Shown: positions 35,556 to 44,146, counted from the first letter of the stretch. The stretch is 64,000 nucleotides of DNA from Pseudomonas sp. PSE14 (GCF_029203285.1 NZ_CP115669.1:3410001-3474000), one strand, 5' to 3'. Translations and numbers: made by a program. The notes: generated by a model from the letters alone, not told the origin.

Positions 35556-36470
35556 ATGCACGACATCGGCACATCCAGACCGGGCGGTTGGGGGCCTGGC
35601 TACAACGAGTTCGAACAGGAGCTGGCTGGCGAGTTCGGCCAGGAATTGGCAGGCGAATTCGAGTTCGAGTCGCAACTCGGATACGCCGAAACCGAGTTCG
35701 AGAACGAGTTTGAAAACGAATTCGAGACCGAGGTCTCGGGCGAGATGCAGGAGCTCGAACTCGCCGCCGAGCTGCTCTCGGTCAACAACGAGCAGCAGAT
35801 GGAACAGTTCCTCGGCGGCCTCATCAAGTCCGTGGGCCGGGTCGCGACCAACTTCGCAAAATCCTCGGCGGGCAAGGCGCTCGGCGGCATCCTGCGCTCG
35901 GCGGTGAAGTCGGCGCTGCCGGTGGTCGGCGGTGCCCTGGGCAACCTCATCGTGCCCGGCGCGGGCGGCGTGATCGGCGGCAAGCTGGCCAGCATGGCCG
36001 GCAGCGCGGTCGGGCTCGAACTGGAAGGGCTCAGCAACGAGGACCGCGAATTCGAGGTGGCGCGCCGTCTCGTACGTATCGGCCAGCACGCGGCCAATCA
36101 CCTGGTGAGCATGCCGCCGAACGTCCCACCATCGCGGGCCGCACGCATCGCCTTCCTGCGCGGGGCCAACCAGGTCGCACCGGGCCTCCTGCCCGTCATG
36201 CGACAGATCGCACGCACCGGCATTGCCGCGGCACGCCAGAGCGCCACGCCGATCTTCGGCCCGGCCGGCGCGTCCGTGGGTACGCCGGTGCCCGCCTATG
36301 GAGTGCCCAGACCCAATGCCCAGGGGATGACGGACGCCTCGGCGAGCTGCCCAAATTGCGGGAGTGCGCAGAGCCAGGCTGCGAACGTACCGAGCAGCGG
36401 CGTCTGGCGCCGTTCACGCAGCGGCCGCACGATCATCCTGTATCTCGTCGCGCCTCGACCTGGTTATTGA
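35556..36470 (+). CDS. Acidic EFE-repeat protein of unknown function
   Basis: The 304-residue protein has no signal peptide. Residues about 16-70 are an acidic aromatic tract built from EFE, EFEN and ELAGEF units. Residues about 85-150 are Gly/Ala/Ser-rich hydrophobic helices (GGALGNLIVPGAGGVIGGKL) resembling a glycine-zipper membrane segment. A helical block EFEVARRLVRIGQHAANHL follows, then a Pro/Ala linker, a CPNC pair and a C-terminal motif GVWRRSRSGRTIILYLV. I recall similarly built uncharacterised proteins in other bacteria but know no function. It is first after the sigma-54 promoter and so probably the major product, perhaps a structural or exported component. AAGGAG precedes the ATG. 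Confidence 0.8.
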   Translation: MHDIGTSRPGGWGPGYNEFEQELAGEFGQELAGEFEFESQLGYAETEFENEFENEFETEVSGEMQELELAAELLSVNNEQQMEQFLGGLIKSVGRVATNFAKSSAGKALGGILRSAVKSALPVVGGALGNLIVPGAGGVIGGKLASMAGSAVGLELEGLSNEDREFEVARRLVRIGQHAANHLVSMPPNVPPSRAARIAFLRGANQVAPGLLPVMRQIARTGIAAARQSATPIFGPAGASVGTPVPAYGVPRPNAQGMTDASASCPNCGSAQSQAANVPSSGVWRRSRSGRTIILYLVAPRPGY

Positions 36471-36492
36471 GACCCCTCGGGAGGTGAGCGCG

Positions 36493-37821
36493 ATGAACGC
36501 GTGCACCATGGCCTTGCGGCTGATCGAACAGGAAGTGCTCGGCATACGCGCACGTCTCGATGCGCAGTTGCCCTATGCCCTGCAGATGCCGATGGTTCCG
36601 GCGGCCAATGTGAGTGACGAAGCCATGTCGGCGATCGAGCGCCACATGCAGGCGGCGCGCCAGCAGTTGCGCGTGCGTATCGCGAGCTTCCTGCAGCGGT
36701 TGCGCAGTCTGCGCTCGACGCCGCAGAACATCGCACTCGCGCAGCGCCACTACGCGCTCCTGAAGCTGTACTTCCACGCGTCGCTCACGCACTTCGAGAT
36801 CTTCGCCGAAGTGCTCACGCAGCGCAGTCAGCACGGCACGGGAATCTGGCTGTCGGGACTGGACGTCGCCGCCCAGGATGGCCTCAAGCAGCCGGGCGTG
36901 AACCTGCAGGCGCCGCCGGTGATCTGCTACGTGGAACGCGGACACGGCGGCGCAATCAGGCGCGCACGCACGCGTTTGCCGGGAGGCGGGGCCAACCCGG
37001 TGGCCGTGATCCGCATTCCGCGCGAACGCATGGTCGGCACCGGCATCGCCGCGTCGCTGTTCCATGAAGTCGGGCACCAGGCGTCGGCGCTGCTCGATCT
37101 TGCCAACAGCTATCGCCGGGCGACGGCAGCCAACGTCTCCCAGGGGCCACCCTGGTGGCGCGCATGGGATCGCTGGATCAGCGAGATCGTCGCGGATCTC
37201 TGGGCCGTTTCGAGGGTGGGCATCAGCGCAACCTGCGGGCTGATCAGCGTGGTGAGCCTGCCGCGCGCCTTCGTCCTGCGCATCAACCTGGACGACCCGC
37301 ATCCGGCACCCTGGATTCGCGTCAAGTTGTCCGTCGCCATGGGCCGGGCGCTCTACCCGGACCCGCAGTGGGCGGACCTGGAGCAGATGTGGGAACGGCT
37401 CTACCCGCGTACGCAGATGAGCGCCAGCCAGCGCGGCGCGTTCGAGATGCTCGACCAGGCCATTCCGCAGTTCGTTGCCGCATTGCTCGCACTGCGCCCA
37501 GCGAGCCTGGGCGGGCGCAGCGTAGGCCGGGCGCTCAGCCTGCCGGGACGGCATCCACGACAACTGCTTGCCCTGTGGGAGCGAGTGAAGGCACGGCCGC
37601 AGCAGCTTCTCGCCGACACCCCGACGCTCGCCTTCGCGGTACTGGGCCAGGCGCGCTTCAGCGGACTGTTGCCGGCCAGCCAGGAGCTGAAGGTCATCGC
37701 CGAACTGCTGCAACGCTGGGCGCTGGCCGGCTACCTGCCATGGAGCGCCGGCAGTGCCCAGTTGAGCGTGGTGCTGAACCAGCGCAAGGCGGGGTCGATT
37801 CCGTTTGCATCCAATGTCTGA
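36493..37821 (+). CDS. Putative zinc metallopeptidase-like protein (HEVGH) in the EFE operon
   Basis: ATG 36493 follows GGGAGGTGA, giving 442 residues. The N-terminal 150 residues are helical. The centre has LFHEVGHQASALL with H191-E192-V-G-H195, the zinc-binding and catalytic HExxH motif. Forty residues on, SEIVADLWAV supplies E231 and D235 in the ExxxD arrangement of gluzincins, a plausible third ligand. No signal peptide is present. The rest matches no family I recognise. It could process the acidic protein encoded 22 bp upstream or act as a scaffold using the fold. It is tightly linked to the next gene (18 bp). Confidence 0.7.
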   Translation: MNACTMALRLIEQEVLGIRARLDAQLPYALQMPMVPAANVSDEAMSAIERHMQAARQQLRVRIASFLQRLRSLRSTPQNIALAQRHYALLKLYFHASLTHFEIFAEVLTQRSQHGTGIWLSGLDVAAQDGLKQPGVNLQAPPVICYVERGHGGAIRRARTRLPGGGANPVAVIRIPRERMVGTGIAASLFHEVGHQASALLDLANSYRRATAANVSQGPPWWRAWDRWISEIVADLWAVSRVGISATCGLISVVSLPRAFVLRINLDDPHPAPWIRVKLSVAMGRALYPDPQWADLEQMWERLYPRTQMSASQRGAFEMLDQAIPQFVAALLALRPASLGGRSVGRALSLPGRHPRQLLALWERVKARPQQLLADTPTLAFAVLGQARFSGLLPASQELKVIAELLQRWALAGYLPWSAGSAQLSVVLNQRKAGSIPFASNV

Positions 37822-37839
37822 CCCGTAAGGAGACGAACG

Positions 37840-39822
37840 ATGAGCAACAAATTCAACGTCAGCTTCAAGCTGACCAGCATCCCGATGACCGACCACGGGA
37901 AGTCCTTCGCGATTTTTCCCAACATAGAGGCGTATGAAGCTCCCGGAATCACGGTGACGGCGAACCCGAACGTCTTCGGCGGCGAATTCAGCCCGGAAGA
38001 CGCGGGCTCGGAGCTCGAGATCACCCTGAGCCTCGGCAGGAACAAGAAGGAGATCCGGTGGCCCACACTGGCAAAGAATCTCGACCAGATACTGGAAGAT
38101 CTCGTCGACTTCAGTCAGTCCACGCGCGAAGTCAAAACCACCATCCTCCTGCAATTGGCCGGCGCGAGCAGCGTCACCCTCGTCGGCAGGATCCCCGAAC
38201 CCTCGTCTGCCGAGACCGCGAGCCCTGGCACGGGCGACGGGGACGGTGACGACAACCCTCCCCCGTCCGACAACACCCTCTACGAACCGAACTCAGCCCC
38301 GCTGCCGTCAGGCAGCTACAAGGTCAGGAACCCGATCACGCTGCAAAGGACGACTCGCCCGCTGACCGGTGACGTGGCGCTGTGGCTGATGATCAAGATG
38401 AACGCCGACAACCTCAGTTGGGAAAACTACACGGCCCAACTGGAGCTGCTGTTCGGCTCCGACAGCGGAGCAGGCCGTGAAATGCTCGAAAGCGCTCAGC
38501 ATCTGAGCCGCCGCCGCTTCCTGCCCTTCACCGACACCGATGCCTACCGCACGCTCAAGGTCGCCACCGAGGCATTCGTGGTTACCTGGGGCGGCGTGGT
38601 CCCGGACAAGCGCAACATCCATTCGGTCGCCGAACTGATCCGCAAGGACACGACCGCCATCAGGCTCGCATCGGAGCGGCTCGGCATCGACATCAGCCAG
38701 GACGCGCTCGTCGAGACCATGGCCAGCCAGTACTTCGGCACGTCATCGCCACCGACCATTCCCTATCTCACCCGCGTGGTCGAGGGCTTGCGGGGTACGG
38801 ACGCGGAGCCGCCCGTCCAGGCCGCCCTGGACGAGGCCTGGAACTCCCCGGACAGGAGGGAAAACCTGTTTTGCGGGGAAACCTGCCTGTGGCTGGCCCA
38901 CCTGAACCAGGACTACTCGGCGAAGCTGACCAGGCCTCCGCTCGTCGAGCTGATCTGGAGCTATTGGATGGAGGAAATGCAGCTCGTGCAGACGATGAAT
39001 GCGATTTCCCGCCGTTTCCAGAATGTGTCCAGCGGTCCCCGCGATCCGCTGGCCCAGTTCGAGCTCGATGCCGTGCGCCCGCTCAACAACGTCATCTGGG
39101 GCTGGGTCCAGGACGAACAGCACCGCCTGCCGATCGAGCGCCGCGCCGCCGAATACCAGCATGAATATGGCTTCCGCCTGTTCGGCCGCGCCGTACCGAG
39201 CACCCAGGCGGCGGACGTGCGCAGCAAGTTCCTCGCGGCCTTCCATACCCTGCTGAACCAGTGCGTGCCGTTCTTCCGCCAGACCGACGACACCACCGTG
39301 GTGCCGGACGGTTTCCCGCTCCTCAACGCACTGCGCGAAGTCCACCTGATCCTTTCGGAAGGCGCCCACAACCAGTTCCGCGACCTGCCGAGCACCTCGC
39401 GCATCGAGATGATGATGCAGCAGTGGATTCTCGCCCGGCCGGAAATGCGCGAGTTCCTGCCGCGCCGCGCGATGATCGCCTACCCCGAGCCGTGGATGCA
39501 TTCGGTGGAAAGCATGCGCAAGCTGCAAGGCTGGGGCGACTCGAACACCTACCAGTTCTGGCAACTGGCAACGACCGGCGAGCAGATCGTCTCGTCCATA
39601 CGCTGGGGCAACTGGAACGCGATCAACGACCCGACCAACGCGGCGAACTGGGCCATGTTCTTCCGCCCCGAGATCCAGACGTATATCCACTCCTATCGCG
39701 CCGTCACCGGCATAGACGTGAGCGCCGAACCGGTCGACGTGCAGGTGCCCGGCATTCACCTGTTGCGCCGCCTCCACGCGCGGCAGGGGATGAAGGTCGA
39801 GCGCCAGGGCATGGCGCCATGA
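37840..39822 (+). CDS. Unknown 660-residue protein of the EFE operon
   Basis: AAGGAG lies before the ATG. Residues 1-115 look beta-rich (FNVSFKLTSIPMTDHGKSF, then ELEITLSLGR). A linker of about 30 residues rich in Gly, Asp and Pro (GTGDGDGDDNPPP) separates them from a large, mostly helical C-terminal part (residues about 150-660) with many Trp. There are no membrane spans, signal or catalytic motifs that I can name. It is the largest product of the operon and its stop overlaps the next start (ATGA), so it is probably needed in fixed ratio with the PLP enzyme. Confidence 0.75.
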   Translation: MSNKFNVSFKLTSIPMTDHGKSFAIFPNIEAYEAPGITVTANPNVFGGEFSPEDAGSELEITLSLGRNKKEIRWPTLAKNLDQILEDLVDFSQSTREVKTTILLQLAGASSVTLVGRIPEPSSAETASPGTGDGDGDDNPPPSDNTLYEPNSAPLPSGSYKVRNPITLQRTTRPLTGDVALWLMIKMNADNLSWENYTAQLELLFGSDSGAGREMLESAQHLSRRRFLPFTDTDAYRTLKVATEAFVVTWGGVVPDKRNIHSVAELIRKDTTAIRLASERLGIDISQDALVETMASQYFGTSSPPTIPYLTRVVEGLRGTDAEPPVQAALDEAWNSPDRRENLFCGETCLWLAHLNQDYSAKLTRPPLVELIWSYWMEEMQLVQTMNAISRRFQNVSSGPRDPLAQFELDAVRPLNNVIWGWVQDEQHRLPIERRAAEYQHEYGFRLFGRAVPSTQAADVRSKFLAAFHTLLNQCVPFFRQTDDTTVVPDGFPLLNALREVHLILSEGAHNQFRDLPSTSRIEMMMQQWILARPEMREFLPRRAMIAYPEPWMHSVESMRKLQGWGDSNTYQFWQLATTGEQIVSSIRWGNWNAINDPTNAANWAMFFRPEIQTYIHSYRAVTGIDVSAEPVDVQVPGIHLLRRLHARQGMKVERQGMAP

Positions 39823-40964
39823 TCGACTTCGCCTCCACGCTCTACCTGGGGATGCAGCATCCGTCCTCGGAGACCGGCGGCTACGACGCACTCACGACGG
39901 GCACGCCAGCCTCGCTCGCGGTGTCGCCGCTCTCGGGCGAGGTGGCGGCACAGGCGGCTGTGCTCCAGGGCTGCGAGGCGGGCATGGTGGCGCCGTCGAC
40001 GCTGCACCTGTCGATCGACCTGTTCGACCGGCTGGGGCGCAGCCACGCGATCATCGCCGACGAAGCGCTCTATCCGGTGATGCGTTGGGGGCTGGAGCGC
40101 ATCAGGGGGCTCGGCGTTCCGGTCGCCTGGTTCCGCCACGGCGACCCCGCCGATCTCGCGCGGCAGATGCGGCAATTACCACGCGCACGGCCGCCGGCGG
40201 TCATAGTCGACGCCACCGGCATCGAAGGCTCGCCGACGCCGATCGGTCGTTACCTGGCAATCGTCCAGCGTCATCGTGGATTGCTGGCCATCGATCAAAG
40301 CCAGACGCTCGGCCTGCTGGGCGCGCGCCCTAGCGCATCGCATCCGTGGGGACGCGGTGGCGGCGGCCTGCTGTGCTACGCGGACATCGTGCCGGCGGCA
40401 CCGGTGTTGTTGCTCGCCTCGTGGGCGAAGGCATTTGGCGCGCCACTCGCCACGCTCTGTGGCCCCGCCGCCCTGGTGAACGAAATCGCACGCGCTGGCC
40501 CGACGCAATCGCACTGCAGCACCGCAAGCCAGAGCGCACTGCTCGCCGCGATGAGTGCACTGGCGATCAACCAGCGTGACGGCGAGCGTCTGCGCGCAGC
40601 GTTGTCGCGCCGGATTGCAAGACTCGACGACGGCCTGCGCTGGCTCATGCATCACCGCTTGCCCGACCTGCAGATACTGCGGCGCTTTCATCCGTTGCAG
40701 CAGATCCGCCTCGACTGCGCCGAACGAACCCTGGGTCTGCACGCGACCTTGCGCGCACGCGGCTTTCGCACCGCCCTGCTGCGCCAGTACGGGCCTCACT
40801 ATGCGCTGGCGTTGGTGGTGCGGGCCAACCATCGCACGGCGGACATCGACGCGCTGACCGCGGCCATGGATGCGTTGGCCCCCGGACTGCCGCAACGCCG
40901 GGGACATCCGGCCCGCCCCGTACCGAAGGAGGAAACCAGCCATGTTCAGAACCTTGGAGGGTGA
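39819..40964 (+). CDS. PLP-dependent fold-I enzyme related to 8-amino-7-oxononanoate synthase
   Basis: The ATG at 39819 overlaps the previous stop, and the long upstream extension is shadow sequence. The 381-residue protein keeps the alpha-oxoamine-synthase order: AVIVDATGIEGSPTPI, then IDQSQTLGLLG in place of DEAHSxGxxG (D159 retained, His replaced by Gln162). SWAKAFGAPLATLCG follows, with the Schiff-base lysine K204. The loss of the stacking-side His suggests a changed reaction, or a thioester condensation on an unusual substrate. In this operon it may modify a protein or build a small molecule. No acyl-carrier gene is present. Confidence 0.8.
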   Translation: MIDFASTLYLGMQHPSSETGGYDALTTGTPASLAVSPLSGEVAAQAAVLQGCEAGMVAPSTLHLSIDLFDRLGRSHAIIADEALYPVMRWGLERIRGLGVPVAWFRHGDPADLARQMRQLPRARPPAVIVDATGIEGSPTPIGRYLAIVQRHRGLLAIDQSQTLGLLGARPSASHPWGRGGGGLLCYADIVPAAPVLLLASWAKAFGAPLATLCGPAALVNEIARAGPTQSHCSTASQSALLAAMSALAINQRDGERLRAALSRRIARLDDGLRWLMHHRLPDLQILRRFHPLQQIRLDCAERTLGLHATLRARGFRTALLRQYGPHYALALVVRANHRTADIDALTAAMDALAPGLPQRRGHPARPVPKEETSHVQNLGG

Positions 40965-41706
40965 AACACTGGAGCTCGCGCCCTGGCGCATGCGTCGCTT
41001 CATGCGGCTGCTCGCCGACACGCGCCGCTACCCTGCCGGTACGCCGCCCCACGTGCTGCTCCAGGACCTGCGCCAGATCATCGCCCGCGCGCGGCGCGTG
41101 AATACCCAACCGCACATCGGCACGGCGCGCTTCCAGAGTACCGGTGCGTGCTGCAAGGCCTGTCTGCTCGCGCAGCAGAGGGAGGGTGTGCTGACGTTGT
41201 TGGGCCTTTCCGTCGAGTCCCTGCCCCAGGCCGCTTACCCACGGACAGGGGGCATGCCGGAGCTGGAGTTCGAGACGGCCACCCGGTCCGCAACCATCGA
41301 CCTCAGCTGGGTGCGCTATCCGACCCTCGCCGCGGCGGTGAAGGAGGCGAGCGGGTCCGGCATCTACATCCTGCGGCGCGGCGATACGCCGGTCTACGTC
41401 GGGCAGGCGGTGAACCTGAAACGGCGCCTGGCACAGCACCTGTGGTGCTCGCAGCGGCATCGCGATTCAGGGCTCGCCGCCTGGGTGACCAACGTTCCCA
41501 CGAAGGACCTCTCGGCCGTCGAACATACGCTCGCGCGGGCGCTCAGGGGGCGCGTGACCAACGAACTGCTGCAGAACAATCCGCTGGTTGTCGGCCCCGG
41601 CAAGCTGGCGATCACCCATCTCCTGCCCGCCGGCCTGACCTCTCGTCACATCAGCGACAACCAATTGATCCTGCGCAGCGGCGATCAATTCGAGTGGGAA
41701 TCATGA
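40942..41706 (+). CDS. GIY-YIG nuclease-domain protein of the EFE operon
   Basis: ATG 40942 sits behind AAGGAGG inside the end of the PLP gene (23-bp overlap). The 254-residue protein has a unique N-terminal part with a Cys cluster (C70, C71, C74 in GACCKACLL) and a short ELEFET stretch echoing the EFE protein. The GIY-YIG domain from residue 138 has GIY at 140-142, YVG at 152-154, R162, H166 and E194, matching the catalytic Tyr, Arg and Glu positions. It should cut DNA or RNA if active. It ends with its own 45-residue tail and overlaps the next gene by 4 bp. Confidence 0.85.
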   Translation: MFRTLEGETLELAPWRMRRFMRLLADTRRYPAGTPPHVLLQDLRQIIARARRVNTQPHIGTARFQSTGACCKACLLAQQREGVLTLLGLSVESLPQAAYPRTGGMPELEFETATRSATIDLSWVRYPTLAAAVKEASGSGIYILRRGDTPVYVGQAVNLKRRLAQHLWCSQRHRDSGLAAWVTNVPTKDLSAVEHTLARALRGRVTNELLQNNPLVVGPGKLAITHLLPAGLTSRHISDNQLILRSGDQFEWES

Positions 41707-42473
41707 TCCTCGACTTCCATGTCCATGCTGGCGAGGGTGATGGCATGACCGGGCCCTGGGACACCTGCGCGCCGCTCGATGCCTATGTGCGACGCGCGCA
41801 GGCGGCGGGCATCACCCGTTCGGTGCTGCTGCCGGTGTTCCAGTCCGACTATGCGCGAGGCAACCGTGAGATCGCCGCCATCGTGCGTGCCAATCCACGT
41901 CGCTGGATCGGTTTCGCCATGGTGCACGCGGACCGCGACCGTGATCGCGTGCAGCGCATGATCGAAGAGGCCGTGGTACGGCTCGGCCTGCGCGGCATCA
42001 AAGTCCATCGCCACGATGCGCGCCTACATCGCCAGGTCTGCGACGCCGCCAGGCACTGGCGCCTGCCCGTGCTCTACGACCCCGGCGGTGAAACGGGCGC
42101 GCTGAGCCTGCTGGCCCAGACACATCCGGATGTCGCCTTCGTGTTCGCCCATCTGGGCAGTTTCGCCGACGACTGGGCTGCGCAACGACAGGTGATCGAC
42201 CTGATCGCCCGCCACCCCAATCTTTTCGCGGACACCGCCGGTGTGCGGCGCTTCGATCTGCTCGAAGAGGCGTTCGCCCGGGCCGGCCCCGGCAAGCTGC
42301 TGTTCGGCTCCGATGGGCCGTGGCTGCATCCCGGGCTCGAGCTGGCGAAAATCCGCGCGCTACGGCCTACGCCCGCCGGGTTCGCGGACATCGCCGGCGG
42401 TAACGCCATCCGCTTGATCAATCGGGCACGCGTACCGGTCGCCCCGGCGGCCTTGCGCCGAAGCCCTTACTGA
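41703..42473 (+). CDS. Amidohydrolase-2-family TIM-barrel metal hydrolase
   Basis: The ATG at 41703 overlaps the GIY-YIG stop codon (ATGA). The 256-residue protein has the amidohydrolase order: DFHVHAG (H6, H8) at strand 1, GIKVHRHD, FAHLGS (His) and FGSDGPWLHP (Asp) at the last strand. Relatives decarboxylate or hydrolyse small aromatic or lactone substrates using a divalent metal. It is the last gene of the six-gene operon and its end overlaps the convergent sigma-54 activator gene by 7 bp. Confidence 0.85.
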   Translation: MILDFHVHAGEGDGMTGPWDTCAPLDAYVRRAQAAGITRSVLLPVFQSDYARGNREIAAIVRANPRRWIGFAMVHADRDRDRVQRMIEEAVVRLGLRGIKVHRHDARLHRQVCDAARHWRLPVLYDPGGETGALSLLAQTHPDVAFVFAHLGSFADDWAAQRQVIDLIARHPNLFADTAGVRRFDLLEEAFARAGPGKLLFGSDGPWLHPGLELAKIRALRPTPAGFADIAGGNAIRLINRARVPVAPAALRRSPY

Positions 42474-43816
42474 CCCGTCGTCTCCGGACCGCGCATCTGC
42501 CGGCGCAGCTGCAAGGCGCGCGGCGTGATCTGCAACAGTTCGGCGGCCCGACCGGTCGACCCGGCACGCCGCTCGGCGACCTGGACCGCCAGCGCCTCGG
42601 CGATCTGCCCGATCTGCTTCAGGCCCAGCCCGGCATCGAGCGCACGCTCCACGGCGCGCTCGAAGGTCTTCTCCCAGCAGGGGTCCTGATTCGCTCGCTC
42701 GGCTTCGACCATGAGGCCATCGAGGCAGCCGGTGCTCAGCACGCAGAAGCCGCGCTGGCGCTCCGCCATGCGCCGCACGACGTTGCGCAGCTCGCGCACG
42801 TTGCCGCGATACTCGGCATTCACCAGTTTGCGCATCACTTCCGGCATGACCTCGGGCACGGCATCGCCCTGCTCGGCGAGAAAGTGCGTGACGAGCAACG
42901 GAATGTCTTCGCGTCGCTCGGCAAGGCTGGGCGCACGTATCGTCCATTGGGTGATGCGGAAGTACAGGTCGCTGCGAAAGCGCCCCGCGCCCACTTCCGC
43001 CTCGAGATCGCGGTTGGTCGCACAGACGAGGCGGAAATCCGACTGCCGCCAGTTGTCCTCCCCGACCCGCTTGTAGGCGTGCTCCTGGATCACGCGAAGC
43101 AGTCGCGCCTGCAACGGCAGTTCGAGTTCGCCGACCTCATCGAGAAACAGCGTACCGTGGTCAGCCAGACCGACCGCGCCTTCGCGCGCCGCGACGGCGT
43201 TGGTGAACGCGCCCTTGGCATGGCCGAACAATTCGCTGCCCGCCAACTCGGGGCTCAGGATGGTGCAATCCACCACGATGAAGGGCCCGCGTCGGCGCTC
43301 CCGATCCAGATCGTGGATGAGCCGCGCCAGCAGCTCCTTGCCGCATCCGCTTTCGCCGAGCAGCAGGCAGGTGCCGTGTCCGAAGCGCCCCACTTCCGTC
43401 AGTGCGCGCAGGGTGCTGCGCCAGACGGGTGAGTCACCGACCGCTCGTCTCCTGAGCCAGTTGGAGGTCAGCACCTCCTCCATTTCCGCGAGGCGGGCCA
43501 GGCGCATCGCGACCTCACCCAGCAGCACCTCGTGGTCGGACGCCGTGACCAGGTCGCACACCGCTGCAGGCCACCAGGGCTCCGGGCAGCAGAAGTTGCG
43601 GGTAGCCCGGGTGCAGCCAACGATGAATGCATCCGGCAACGAAACGCCTCGCAGCCACTGGTTCGCCGCCGTGCGCACACGATCGGCGTGCGAGAACACC
43701 ACCACCACCTGCAGGCCTTCGCCGCTGCCAGACAAATCGACATGCTCCGGCAAGCCGTGCTCGCGTAACGACTGGCCAAGGCGCTGCGAATCCTCTCCGT
43801 ACAGAACGACGCGCAT
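42467..43816 (-). CDS. Sigma-54-dependent activator (enhancer-binding protein) for the EFE operon
   Basis: ATG 43816 has GAGG 8 nt upstream and gives 449 residues. Residues 1-115 look like a degenerate receiver-type domain (MRVVLYGEDSQRLGQSL) without a clear phospho-acceptor site. The AAA+ core has LLLGESGCGKELLARLIHD (Walker A), GTLFLDEVGEL (Walker B) and the sigma-54 contact loop GAFTNA at 202-207, where GAFTGA is usual. The C-terminus is a Fis-type helix-turn-helix (GRAAELLQITPRALQLRRQM). Being convergent with the operon, and with -24/-12 elements and paired palindromes ahead of that operon, it is almost certainly its dedicated activator. Confidence 0.92.
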   Translation of the reverse strand: MRVVLYGEDSQRLGQSLREHGLPEHVDLSGSGEGLQVVVVFSHADRVRTAANQWLRGVSLPDAFIVGCTRATRNFCCPEPWWPAAVCDLVTASDHEVLLGEVAMRLARLAEMEEVLTSNWLRRRAVGDSPVWRSTLRALTEVGRFGHGTCLLLGESGCGKELLARLIHDLDRERRRGPFIVVDCTILSPELAGSELFGHAKGAFTNAVAAREGAVGLADHGTLFLDEVGELELPLQARLLRVIQEHAYKRVGEDNWRQSDFRLVCATNRDLEAEVGAGRFRSDLYFRITQWTIRAPSLAERREDIPLLVTHFLAEQGDAVPEVMPEVMRKLVNAEYRGNVRELRNVVRRMAERQRGFCVLSTGCLDGLMVEAERANQDPCWEKTFERAVERALDAGLGLKQIGQIAEALAVQVAERRAGSTGRAAELLQITPRALQLRRQMRGPETTGQ

Positions 43817-44146
43817 CTTGCACCTCACTCTGCGGTGTCTGAGGTGGCAACGCGCCAGGGTGTTGTCCTCAGGCTGCAACGCGGCACTGCTACGGTACTG
43901 TCGCCGCACCGTCATCTGTCGTTCATCGGCGGCATTGGGAAAAGCCGATCAATGCAGTCAGCCGGTCCGTTTTGTGCATTGCGCAAAACTCGAAATCAAC
44001 CGCCTTCCAGTGGGTCGACTCGGTCCGGCTGTCTCACTAATGAAACGACAAAGCCCATGAAAGCTAGTACACGGCGTCGATTAAATAAAGGTCATCCGGG
44101 GGATCACCGGAGTGCGCTTGTATCCCTGCAGGAGCCACCCCTGCAC
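43817..44146. other. Upstream region of the sigma-54 activator gene
   Basis: These 330 bp should hold the activator gene's promoter on the minus strand. They contain a 21-bp near-palindrome (43969-43989). The GCGAAG-N4-CTTCGC sites found before the operon are not repeated here, so autoregulation through them is unlikely. No gene was seen. Confidence 0.5.
43969..43989. promoter_or_regulatory. 21-bp near-palindrome upstream of the activator gene
   Basis: The arms are GTTTTG...CAAAAC, with an inner TGCA/TGCG pair around the centre and only two mismatched positions apart from the central base. It lies 153 bp before the activator start and may bind an unlinked regulator. Confidence 0.5.

Noticed and set aside
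35620..35745. Short tandem repeats that could suggest a CRISPR-like or satellite array
   Set aside because: They are codons for the EFE/EFEN acidic tract in an open, expressed frame; spacing is irregular and there are no unique spacers.
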